Source: Typha latifolia (lineage: Eukaryota > Streptophyta > Magnoliopsida > Poales > Typhaceae). From it: a stretch of 64,000 bases of DNA. Numbering within the stretch: the first letter of the stretch is position 1; each line of letters begins with the position of its first letter. The DNA lies in NCBI GenBank assembly GCA_019914945.1, contig CM034100.1, forward strand, positions 5,903,209-5,967,208, in the 5' to 3' direction. Of the stretch, positions 9,656-21,800 are shown in pieces. The position numbers were made by a program, and so were the translations under genes. Below the pieces are notes generated by a model. That model made no database searches and was not told the origin of the DNA. It was given only the letters and a program-made list of their open reading frames with translations.

Positions 9656-11311
9656 ATGGGCATGTGCATGCCCATGTACCTAGACGACACGCACGATGCA
9701 CGTGACAGAACAGATTGGGTCACCACGCACAGATACATTCATACTCTACATAATCTATCGCAAAATAAATCATATTATCATAAACTAACAAAATGGTTAG
9801 TATATCCATATCTAAATCCACAACAATCATACTAGACAGCTACATAATCTAGCACAACCCATACATGTCATGACAAACTATCAAGATACAATAAATACAA
9901 TACCATCCAACTTGTATAATATTTCCAAAATACAGTCTAATATAGTGGAATATACAAATATACAACATCGATACAAAATTTTTACAGAAATTACCTTTTA
10001 TATCATATCACATCTAGTCGCCTCATCTTTGTTCTAAAATATCTTTTTAGAATGTCTTAAGTCGCTATTTGATACCACAAATCTGGGGGTTAGAAAAGAA
10101 ATAAAGAGTCATAAGCTAAAGGCTTAGTTAATAAATTTTACCCTAAATTAGTAATGTCAAATAAAAAGAGTAAATCATGTACTGGAATAATATGAATCGA
10201 AAGGAACATCATGTCATAAATGAGTATATGAATGTATCCTCAATAGTATATAAATGTATGATAAATATCATGTCATAACTGATTAAGTATAGAATTATCA
10301 ATAATATATAAATAAATATTTAATTGTACCATCATCATAACTATCTCAAAATATGATATATAAATGCATGCTAATCATGACCATGCTATAATATCAAATG
10401 TAACTACATATGACACATAATAATCACTCAAATAATTAGGTATATCAGATGATAATGTAACTACATATTAATTCACCAACTACTCTAAAATAAGATGTTA
10501 GAGAATGGTAGTTTTTATATTTCTTATTCTAACGCTCCCCTCAGGGTTGAAATATTTTGAGGGCCTAGGAAGTGAATTAATTTTAAATGGGTGGAATTTT
10601 AAAAATAATTATGAATTATAGTAAAGAAAAAGGAGGAGGAGTAGTGAGAGAGATGCTACCCTATTTAATTTTTGAAGACTCATTTATCACTAATACTTAG
10701 TGTGTAATGCCTAAATGTTTATAAAAAATAGTGGGATGAGATTAGAAGGATGAATATTCTTAAAGTAGAGCAAGTAAATGATTACAGAAACTTTATACAA
10801 AATTTTATATCACTTGTATTTGTGCGAGTTATCAAATTTTATTAGGTAATTTACAATTATTGAACACTTGTATTTTTGTTTTGCCGTTTTATTATATAAT
10901 TCATTTATGAATTTTGTAATGAGTTTACGTAATTCGTAGTATATATTAGTTAGTAAATATTATTATCGCCCATATTTTTCCAAGGTAAAAGCAACATATT
11001 ATATGTTTTTATATAACTCACAATTATTTTATGAATCATGTAATATATATGAGAAAGAGTAAATATTTATTGTGCGAGTCTTCCCGTGGCGAAAAATTAT
11101 AGAATAGTATAATTTACTAAAAAGTTCAGATTGTATTAAATGCATGTGAACCTCTACACTACGCAATGAGGGCAAAATTTCACTATTTAACGAGGGCAAA
11201 GTTAAAAGAAAAGATAGAAAAAAAATTAACATTAAATAAAAACGTAAGTAAGTTTAACAAAATCGAAAAACCTACCCATTTCTTTTTCAAATCACCCAAG
11301 TTAATTATAAG
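9656..11311. other. AT-rich repeat-like DNA, no gene
   Basis: No coding similarity was seen. The start (GCCCGTCATGGGCATGTGCATGCCC, about 9650-9675) and the AT-rich blocks that follow look like LTR or satellite-type repeat DNA but cannot be paired within the window. At about 10487-10535 there is an inverted copy of the short LTR motif (AGAGAATGGTAGTTTTTATA) seen in the TRIM-like repeats elsewhere in this window. Confidence 0.4.
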
Positions 11312-12120
11312 AGAAATTTGCACAAAAAACATAGTAGGTTATTATTTTGTCACTCAGGCTTACCTGCGATTTTCTTTGCAGATGTGACATTCTCTTTTTT
11401 TCTTCTAAGTTTGCCATTTTGTCATTTAATGTCATGAATGCTGATGGGATAATATAAGAATAGAGAGAGGTGACACTTACTTCTTTTTTTTTTCTTCTTC
11501 TTTTTTGTTGCTGCTACTTCTTTTTTTCTTGTTTTTTTGCTGCCACTTCTTTTTCTTCTTCTATCTTTAATCCTTCTTTTTTATATACAATAGTCTCTCT
11601 AATTATTCTTTAATTAACAAAATAACAAGTTAATCGGAGCTAGAGGTGAGATAACTAAAATTAGTTAAATCCTTCACCATGGCATAGTTCAGTTGTGAAA
11701 GGCTTATTGGTTTCCTATTTTGGCGTCTATAATTATAAAAGGTGTAGCCTCTTCGAGGACCATTCTCCCGATATTACTCCCATTTGGATCTATGCTAAAG
11801 TACTACATTGCCTTAATATTTTAGGTCGTCTTAATGGACCATATGTTTAATGCATTTCTCTTTTGTACGAAGCGGCTCTGTAATTAATATACTTATATTG
11901 TTAATGAAAAATATAAATATATTTATCTTGTTATTCAACTAGCCAATATGAATGGCGAACTTGGTAAATTTCTAAACTAATTTCGTAATTATATTACAAC
12001 TTTTGCAAATAGAATAACAACTTTAACAATTATGTAAACAACTTTTGTTGTTTGACTACGAAAATCTTTTAGCACTAGCAGCAACCTAGAAATCATATTC
12101 TAAATATTGTAACGCATGTT

Positions 12121-12977
12121 TAGGGGTGTCAACATGCTGAGCCTAAGCGAGTCAGTTCTAGCTGAGACTTGGTTCAAAATTAATTTTGAGCCTAGTTTGA
12201 TTTTTAGGCTTGGCTCAGCTTAAGGCTCGAGTCGAGCCAGCTTGAATGGAAGAGGATGAGGCGGCGACAGCTTGCCAAAGGAGGAGGAGATTGATGGAAG
12301 AGGATGAGTGGCTAAAGGAGGAGCAAGAGCCGACAACTATGGTGGGTTGCCAAAGGAGGAGGAGAAGGTAATGGCGGCGGCTTGCCGAAAGAGGAGGCTA
12401 GATAAGGAGGGCGATAGAGTAGGAGGAGGCTGAAGGAGGAGGCGGCGGCGGTGGAGACTTGCCAAAGGAGTAGAAGGAGGAGGAGGAGGATGAGAAGGCG
12501 GTGAGAACACCCTTTCTCATTAAAACCTACTCTTCATTCACTCTCTCAATATTTCTCCAAAATGATAGAGAAAAAAAAAGCAAATCGAGCCTACTAAGCT
12601 CTTTTTTTAAGTACTTTTTGCCATAGGAGAGAGACAATGAGAAGGTGGCATGGGAGGAAGTGAAGGAGAATTGAATGCGAGAGTTGGTAGTGAAAATCGA
12701 GCCTATTAAGTTGACATAACTGAGACGAGACGGGGCGAGACTCAAGTCCATTGTAGGAGGAGAGCACGTCATTTCTTGTAAGTAGGTCACTATTTTACAT
12801 TATATTGGGATGAAATAATAGAAGAGGAGCAAGGTATAAACGAGCCTATTGAGCCGAGCCGATTTCTGCTCATAATTTCAATTGCGCCTCAAAATAAGCT
12901 TCGACTCGTCTGAGCTTGAACCAAGCTGAGTCGAGCTTAAGCCGATCCTGAGTAATTCATTTATTTTGACACCCCTA
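12121..12977. mobile_element. hAT-like TIR element nested in the Mutator-like element
   Basis: Begins TAGGGGTGTCAA and ends TTGACACCCCTA, a perfect 12-bp inverted repeat. Subterminal regions on both sides are rich in GAGCC/GCTCGA words (AGCTTAAGGCTCGAGTCGAG left, GCTGAGTCGAGCTTAAGC right), typical of this TAGGGGTGTCAA group. The centre (12240-12500) is a purine-rich GAGGAG simple-sequence block. The flanking octamers CGCATGTT and CGCACATC are a diverged candidate 8-bp target duplication. No coding capacity. Confidence 0.68.
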
Positions 12978-12984
12978 CGCACAT

Positions 12985-13560
12985 CTTAGCCTTAAGCTTG
13001 ACCATGTCTTCCTGTTAACCAATTTTGTAGTTATATTATAACTTTTGTAAATATAATAGCAACATTCTTGTTTTACTAGTTATATTACAACTTTCATAAT
13101 ATAATAACAAATTCTCTATATTACAACTGGTTATATTATAATTCCGACCACTTTTGTAAATATAATAATAACTTTTATAAATATAATAATAACTTTTATA
13201 AATATATTAACAACTTATTATTTAACCTGTCATTAATGTCATTCTTGATTATACACTACAAAAGTTACATATTTCACTATTATAATTTACATAAATAAAT
13301 AATTATCATATAGTGTCATGCTTAAGAAAATCCTTTAGCACCAAAAGCAACTTGAAAATCCGGTTTCTAACTATTATAAAACATATCTTAGCCTTAAGCC
13401 TTATCCAGTTTCGTAGGTATATTATAACTTTCACATATATAAACTTCCCTATATAAGTTATATTACAACTTTCATAAATATAATAACAACTAGTTATATT
13501 ATAATTTCCTATGAAACTGTCATCTTTGCAAATATAATAGCAACTTTCGCAAACTAGATT
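12985..13560. repeat. Degenerate AT-rich interspersed repeat
   Basis: Repeated short words of the type TATATTACAACTTT, AAATATAATAACAACTT and TAGTTATATTATAA recur many times here and also at about 11985-12060, with no coding content. It looks like a decayed low-order tandem repeat inside the Mutator-like element. Confidence 0.5.
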
Positions 13561-14148
13561 TTAATATATAAATGTCTAATCACTCTTATGTTCAATTTTT
13601 AGAGATATTTATAAAACTTTTCGTTATTTAACTAATCATAATTATCTCATCATATTTTCAATTAATATCTTATTTTATTAATTAAAGAACGATTATAGAG
13701 ACTTGTATATAAAAAAAATTAAGAGAGAAGAAATAAAGAGTACAAGTAACTATATCATCTGCAAAGAAAAGTGACAAAATCGAAAACTAACTATTAATTG
13801 TGGTTTTGGTGCAAATTTTTCTAATTATAGATAGCATGGTTGTGATTTAGTGGCAATTATGTAAAATAATAAATAAATGGGGGAAAAGCCAACAGACCGT
13901 GCCGAGCACTGCTATATCGTTGCGCAGGGGAGAGGCAGCTGTTTGAGCAGACGTCATTTTTGAACCGCTCAAATGATCGCCTGCAGGCCTCAAGCAAGGT
14001 AATGATTCCTCCTTTTTACCCCGACGACGGAGAAAAGAAAAATTACTCATCTCCTTTGAAAAGAAACCGTTGATGATTCCGCTTTGCTCCTTGTTCGGGC
14101 AATCTTATATTCACTCCTTTCATTACCCTCCGCAGTGCTGATCGTCTT

Positions 14149-14155
14149 TATAAAG
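14149..14155 (+). promoter_or_regulatory. Possible TATA box of the ASCC1-like gene
   Basis: TATAAAG lies in a GC-richer stretch (13880-14210) upstream of a good donor site (CAG|GTTTCC at 14202/14203). It would place a start of transcription near 14180, giving a very short non-coding first exon; an upstream start is equally possible. Inference only. Confidence 0.35.
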
Positions 14156-14202
14156 CACTGTGTGCTCCGACGGCTCTGCCATACTCGCTGCGCTACTTTC
14201 AG

Positions 14203-15778
14203 GTTTCCATCTCTTACTGCCTATTCTGGTTTCTTTTTTGCTCATATCAAGCGTGGGTAGGATGCCATATTAGGGTTCTTCGTTCAATTTCGAATATGCG
14301 AGAAGTAGAAGTGCATGGTATTTGGTAAGGTCCATCAGAACAATTTCTACTACATTGTTTCTCTGTTTTAAAATGATTTAACTCAATTCCGACCTGGTGG
14401 ATTGGTGATCCCTACGTTTTAGAAAGAGGTTCTGTATTGAATTGTGAAAACAAAGGATAAGCAGTGAACAGTTTTTTTTTTTTTTTTTGGTTGTTCTTGT
14501 GCATATGTTTTCCACATGGGTTAGAATTATTTTGATGAATTTCAACTTGACTTCTTAGATTTTTTAGACTTATTAATTTAACATATTAAGTTGAGGAGAT
14601 AAAGAAGAAAAAAAAGAAATTTTCATTAATCGCTTGGTCTCGAGAAAATTTATATAGACAATTGTGTGCTAAGCATGGTAGGCTTTATCTCAATATGTTT
14701 ATTTGCAGAAGAATGGACACCCGCAACTGCTTCCTGATTTTTATCTTGATATTAAGTGCAAAAGCATCTTCACATTAATCAAGTGCTTAAATAATGTATC
14801 TGTTAACACAGAGTTAGGATGCTTCATTCTGGCTCCCCAATCAGCGGGTAGGCCCCTTTGTTTAGCAATGCATTTGAGCTACATATGTAGGGGTGTAACT
14901 AAGAAAATAATTTTGAACCTAATTATAGAATCAAGATTGAATTGAAATAATTTCAATTTGAGCCAATTTTGAGCCAGTTTCGAGCTCAAGATTAAATGAG
15001 CCGACTAGTAAGTTATTTTTAAGCTTGAACCAATTCAAGTCTAAATCAAACCTAATCAAGCTTGATATGAGTCATGGTTGAAATAAGGCCTAATTTAATG
15101 ACGAAGTTATAAGAATTAATATAGTAATATTATGAACCTTTAGATTTGATCTAAAGGCTCATATTAGTCAGTATTATATATATATTATATAATATTAATT
15201 TTTTATTAAATTATTATTTTTGAGCTTTATCTTGTTGAGCTTGATCGAACCTTATCGAACCAAGCTCAAGCCGTCTCAATTATTTTTGACAGCCCTATAC
15301 ATATGTAATTTTACCTACAGAATCAGCTTGGCTATGGCTATCTAAAATAGACCTATAAAGGAAGGTTATTGAAGTCATATATCGTATTGATTGTTATATT
15401 GGAATATGAAGAATGATTTAATCCATCAGAACTAAGTATAGATGGTCAATTCGGCTGTACTAGAGGTTGAAGACAATCTTTCCTGGTGCAGCTTTATTCA
15501 TAGATTCTTATTATTTTTCTAGTGAACACCCTTTTTTGGAGGATTTTATTCATTGTAAATTTTTTTTTCTTGTGATTTCGTTGAGGCAAACAATGTTTCA
15601 ACTTTTAACTATATTAGTTGGGCTACTGTAAGCCACACACATGCATAGGCTATTCTTTTTCTTATCCATAGGCATGCTTCATATATGAACTTCCCCCAAA
15701 ACTAAAATGCTCTTTTTGTTTGGAACTTAGGCATACTTTAAGAAATATATTTTTATGATACTTCTTTGAGTCTGTTAG
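14203..15778 (+). other. Probable 5' UTR intron of the ASCC1-like gene
   Basis: The donor GTTTCC at 14203 and an acceptor TTAG at 15777-15778 frame a leader intron, followed by an exon starting at 15779 with an ATG at 15818. It contains a hAT-like MITE (14888-15297). Both borders are inferred from splice consensus only. Confidence 0.45.
14888..15297. mobile_element. hAT-like MITE with perfect 8-bp target duplication
   Basis: 410-bp element starting TAGGGGTGTAA and ending with the complement of TAGGGCTGTCAAAAA. It is flanked on both sides by TACATATG (14880-14887 and 15298-15305), an exact 8-bp duplication typical of hAT transposition. It shares ends and GAGC-rich subterminal DNA with the larger element at 12121-12977. 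No coding capacity. Confidence 0.85.
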
Positions 15779-15817
15779 GGATTGTTCCAACGATTAAATT
15801 CATCTTATGCTTTGCAA

Positions 15818-18800
15818 ATGGATGGAGTAAGAGATTGGTCTAATAAGATGGACAAACAAAAGAAGTATAAACCTATTGCGCATGGAAGGAGGCAAATCTC
15901 CACACAAGGAGTTCCTAAAGAAGGGTATGCATGGAGATCAATCTCCACAGAAGCAGTTTCTGCTGAAGGTTTGTCTTGTTCACTTTCTTTTTAACTTTGA
16001 TTGGTCCATTGCTAGACTCCATTCTTCTTACTGTATGACATGATCGTGAATTTGTGATAAATGGTAACAACATGTTACGCTTCTTCCCAGGGATTTTGCA
16101 TGACAAAGTCTGTCAGTTGATGAGCTGATGATATTTTTGAGTTGATTCATAGTGTCATTCTTTTACTCAGGAACTTAAGATTCTATTATATAAAGATATC
16201 CTTGCTTCAAAGTTCAAACACTAAGGTTTTTTTGTTCATTATTTCTGTATGTTTAGGTGTATCACTCGTGTTTCGTCCTCTTCTTCTTTGTTTTCCCATA
16301 AAAGGTTTGTTACTGTTTGATGACCTAAACTGTTCCCTTATTTCATTAGTAATCTCTCTAGAATTAGAATCAAGACAACATATCTTTGTTAAGAAGTTAT
16401 GATTATCAAAAAGTTTTAGTGCAATAACTTTTTGGCCTCATCTTCAACTTCTTAAATCCTAACAGTACGTCAATCTCTTCTACTTGCGACTTCCCTTTAT
16501 TATTTATTTCATAATTTTTCGCACATTAGCATGATGGATACACACAGAGGGAAAGATGCCCCAAAGACATCGATAGTGACTAGTTTATCATAATAAAGCT
16601 TACATAAAAAATGCCTGATGCGAGATCAGCATGGTGTGCTCCAAATCGAGGACTAATGATGTAAGGTCATCGGCCAGTCATGCTGTTTCTGTTTGAGCCA
16701 ATAATGTACTGAAGAGGTTGTCATCTTTCCATCCTTAGAGAACATCCAAAATGGACTTTCATTGGAATCCACCTCATCAACAATTTGTACTAATTTAATA
16801 GAGCTAATTACATCCTCACTACACCACTTGCAAAGCTTCTTCATTCCAGTGATGGTCTGCACCAATAAAATGTTCTACTATCACAATATCTATCTTATAT
16901 GATCTAATAATACAATCGATACATATCGTTTTTTCTAGCGGCAATTTCAATCCCAATACTGAGTTTTAGAACCTTAATTAATACTCTCCGCTGATGGCCA
17001 AAATCTAATCTCCCATCTTCAGAGTGAAAGAAGATTACTCCCTACCTGCCATGGTCCCGAAGAAAGTATGTAGTTCCGGTCCTCCTCCGATTGAAAGTTG
17101 AAGATATGATCATATAAACTCCTGCAGCCATATCTACCACTGTGAGCATGGCCTTTGCTTGCCATAAGAAGGAAAGTTTATGTCTCAGCATTTCCACGGA
17201 AACTTCCCCCCTACAAACTGGCAAATAAAGCATGGACCAATCTTTGCCGACTTCTAGAAAGTTTCTTGGTGAAAAAAACTATTCATTCCCAACATAATGC
17301 TCTAACACAAGCCATCTCCTCCAAAACCTTGGGAAAGAGACGGAAGTATCCCTGCCGGAAACTTTTGCCCAAGAAGGTTTTGCATCACCTGCACCAATTT
17401 CAGTTGCTGATTCCGTCCCCTTACCCTTTACTGCAGCCTCCCCTCCTATGTCCATTCCAATCCCCTCCTCTGGTGAATTCCTGCTTACTTGTCAGAGGGC
17501 TTGGCTGGTTTTGAAAAGGTTGAATGTCCATTACCAACGTCTTCGCCTCCCCATGGAATGCATCTCCCAGAGTTTCTCCCCTGGGCATTCAAAATCATCC
17601 TCTCTTTAAGTCAAGCTTCCCAAAACTTATTTAACCCTTCCTTTTTCTTCATGGTAAGATTTACAAGCCACTAGTGAAATTTGGTTTGAGAGCAGCAAGG
17701 ATTGAGAAGGAAAGTAATTCATGAATTCAAGAATTCAAGAATCCAAGATGTGCTTACCTTTCCTGTGCAACTTTTATTCTTGATCTTCTCCTTCCATCTT
17801 CTTCTTACTTCTTTTATTGACTATAGTGAGATCCCGTTGTTGGTTGCATGATTTGCCACTGAATTCTGCGAAGGTTTGAGTGATATTTACAGTTTTAAGA
17901 AGACAGTAACTCATTTCTGTCAATAGGTTCATATCTGTTACCTTTCATCAAGTATATCTATCTAGTTATTTGAAGATTGCAAGACTACCCACGGTACCAA
18001 CATTACTGAGTCTAGTGATCTAGCCAGATGATATTTTCTTTAATTGGTTGGGAAAAAGCATTTTTATCAGTTTTTTTTTGTACTTATTTAGGTGTTATAA
18101 GGTTGTAACTACTAAGTGTTTTCTTATTTAGTTTTATTATTTTCTTTATTCTTGGTCAAAACTTCATGACAATTCTATTTTATCTTGCCATTCCCTGATA
18201 TTTGGATGCATGTCTTGCTATTTGTCTTGTATTTTCCTTTGTCAATTTTCCAGCTTTCTCATCTATAGGATAATTTTTAAGTAGATCTAAGGTTGATGTT
18301 GGAGTTCCACATGATGCAGTTGACCGTAATGAAAGGTCTGATAATAGTTGTCAACAACCAGAAGCTCAGAATAGCTCGTATACTTCAACATCTCATAGTC
18401 AGATTTTCTCCACTGATGAATCAGTAGTAGATGTTACCAAATTGTCAACAGTTGCATCAGTTAATGTTGATGAATCTGAAGCCATAGAAGAAAAAGAAGC
18501 TATATCCTTTTCATATGAAGTCAAAAGTGAGACTGGAAGTTGTGATCAGTCTGATAAGGCATTCCATGGAATTGTTATAGAGGAAGTTCTTCAGGAACAT
18601 GGTTCAAACAAGGATCGAGTGTTGACAAATGACGTTGAGAAGCATTCACTTTCTGTTGAGGTATGTTTATGAAGGTATTTGTTCCCTTGCATTTTGGTGT
18701 GAGGCTTGTAAACTTAGGTTTTTCTATAGACTTGTGTTACAGGTTCATATTTGTATTGTCCAGTTTTATCATTGTTGATTTGTGGGTATCTTGTCCCAGG

Positions 18801-21800
18801 TAATATCATAAAGAAGACTTTTCATAAGATCTAAAAACATGATATTGGTCGTCCCCTGACATGATACTTCTGAAAAGCTTCTTGATGAATGTAGTATGAA
18901 CATTTTATCTTTGTGAATTCTTAGTTTATATCTGGATGTCAATTAAAATATCAGTAGTTAGAATGACAAACTAATGGTTCAGCTAGAAGAGGTTATGAAT
19001 CATGATCACCTCCTTATTCTTTCACATGGTAAATTTATAAAATAATCATGTCTAATTGTGAATGCTAGATCCTATGTATCTTGTAAGTTGTAACATCTAT
19101 GCAACTGAAGATCTTTCTAGATTGGGGCCATTTTGTATCCTTTCGCCTATTGTTGTAGGGAGGCTACTACCTCTTTTAAGTCAACCCAGTTCAGAACCAT
19201 ACAATTTTTTTCAGGTTCTTCTTTTGGAATTTTTCTGAGTCATCCATAAGCATAACCTCCCTTACTTTTGGTTTTGCATGTCCATGGTCTTCCAATCCCA
19301 TAGTATTATTATGCAGATCGTTAGCTATTATTATATTTTAGTAAATTTCCTTTATCTATGACCTTTGAGACACTCTATCTGCTGCTGCTTTCATATGTTG
19401 ATTGATTCAATAACTACTGAACCTTCTGTTTATTGAAAACATTCTTGACCTCGCTACTGATATTAGGTTTTCATTAGGTTAGCTGCATGCTGTGATGACT
19501 TGGTATGAATTGGTTATGACAGACTCTAGATCTTCTTGTCTCTTGTCTCTATCATATTTTAGGAATTTTCTAAATCAATTGAACTGCTCTTATTTCATTG
19601 GATTTAACTGCATTCAATCTGATATTTTGTTTTACCAATGCAGATATTATCTTTCCTCAAAACTTTCCTTACCTTAGTCTAGTGAAATACCCATTTATCA
19701 TTCTTGTACTGGAACATATAATAGAACATGATGGAATAATAAACATGCCAGTTATGGTCAAATTTCTATGTAACAGTGATACAAATATATCTTTGTTGTC
19801 CAATATGATTATAGATAGTCCATGTAATACTAACTATTCTAGTTCAGCAGATATACTAAGTTACTAACATTTTTGCTGGCTCTTCTAGATTAAGATGTGA
19901 AGAAATAGTCCTTTTTCATAGATCTGGTCAGGGCTTCTTTGACAACCCTTGAACTTCAGTTGAGACTTCCAAGCTCCTCCAATTTAACATCTAGTTCTAT
20001 CTGTTGCCAGTCCAGACTCCAATCACTTTCGAACTTTATAATATTTTCTTGTTCCTGGACATATATCTAACAGCTTCCTCAATAGAGGTTTTTGGGGCAT
20101 ACACATTTACCAAATTCTTTAATTTATTCTTCCTTTTCTAACTTCAGACAATTTTATCCGCTATATGGAAACTGCTTTGGTTATATAATACAACATGAAA
20201 TATGGTTACATCTATCTAAAACCCATATATTAGTTTGATTAATTCTACAAAGTAAGTATTTTTATGTTGTTGGATCACTCTAATCCTAGAGATAGTATGA
20301 TTCCTATAGCTTAAAATGAAATTCCTGCAAAGACTGCTGTTTGGAATTGTTGCATGGTCAAAACCACAATTTAGAAATATATGTTTTGTCATGTTTTTTT
20401 CTAAGAAATTTCTTATCATTTTGGCTAGTGAGTGCTAAGGAAGGAATAGCTTCAGAGACACTTATCATCTTGGAGCTTTCAGTGGTTTGGCACTTTTAGT
20501 TAGCTTGGTTAATTTACCTAGCTTTAGGATATCATTGCCAGATTTAATTTCATTGTCTAGATTCATGTTTGCTTTCATGGCCTAACTGCAATGCAGCCTG
20601 GACAAACAAGCATTCCATTCAGTGGAAAGGACTAAATGAGTCAACAGAATAGCATTGTAAGCATCTGGATCAACTTACAAGCCAACTAAGGGAGTCTTTT
20701 GTTAATAGCAATACCAAGAGGTGTATTATGCTTGTGTCTATTTTTCATGTTTATCTTTGGGAGACAATTGGAGCACATTGAAGAGGAAGGACTCATTTTT
20801 AGAGTTGAAATAAAGTAATTTAGGATATTTTTCTTTATTTCAAAATAATTATTTGGAATTGTTTGTCCTTTTACTATGAAAAGGACAAAAAGAAAAACAA
20901 AACCATATATAAGGTTCTTGGTGCTGTAGCTAAGCGATGTACTTCAAAATGTTAAGACATCCTCGTTCTATTCTATTTCCTGTTACGCACCAGATCTGGA
21001 CCGATCTAAATGTAAAAAAATTATGAAAATTTATGTTGTGGTAGCCTCACGAGTTACGGATCTAATGTTTAGTTTCATGTAAATTAGAGGTCTGGATAAA
21101 AAGATAAAAATAAAAGAGTGGAGCAAAATTAGAACGGAGTAGAAAGGTAAATATCCGACTTTGCGCCAATCATTAGAGGGTGACGAACAATTAAGGGAGG
21201 TAGTGGATGGCTATAGAGTGGGGTGGCTGTAGGTGAAGAAAGATGGCCAGGGTTTGAAAGATCGGAATGCTTCTATGGTTATGATCTACTTTTAGAAAAA
21301 TAAGGATAGTCTGATGGCTATGGTAAAAGATAAAGATAAAAAGAATAATTTGGTTAAATTTAGATTTATTTAATGATTATTTATCAACACATGACCACTC
21401 CTATTTATTGGAGTAAAAATTTTAGCCGATCGAATCTACATGCGGATTATTCAATTCATTTAAAATTTAAAATAATAAGATAATGCTAACTAGCTAACTT
21501 GACTCGAGTTAATCCATGTGATCGGATTATAACGATCCACCACGCTTCTGACCACCTTGTCCTCAAGGTGTCCATGGTGGTTTTCATATCTTTCGTCCAT
21601 CTCGAAATGTATATCCTTGATCTTCACGTGGGTCTCATTTGCCACGTGAAGGAGGGGCCCATGGTGGATTTTGCTCTAGGGTCCACTTGTTTTAATTGCG
21701 GGTGGTTCGAGTCGAGGTCTTAGCGCATGTAATTTAGGCCATGGCTCGGGTACGGAAAATCCAAGGAAGTGACCAATCATGATGGTTTGGGCCGATAGGG

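Larger units (their letters stand above)
11312..13822. mobile_element. Mutator-like non-autonomous TIR element (about 2.5 kb)
   Basis: Left end AGAAATTTGCACAAAAAACA... and the reverse complement of the right end AGAAAAATTTGCACCAAAACCA... pair as degenerate inverted repeats for about 80 bp. Both share a TTTTGTCACT...TTTCTTTGCAGATG block (left 11344-11386, right about 13750-13785). The flanks AATTATAAG (11303-11311) and AATTATAGA (13823-13831) look like a 9-bp target duplication, the size made by Mutator-like transposases. The interior has no transposase; it holds T-rich DNA, a nested TIR element (12121-12977) and degenerate AT repeats. Confidence 0.6.
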
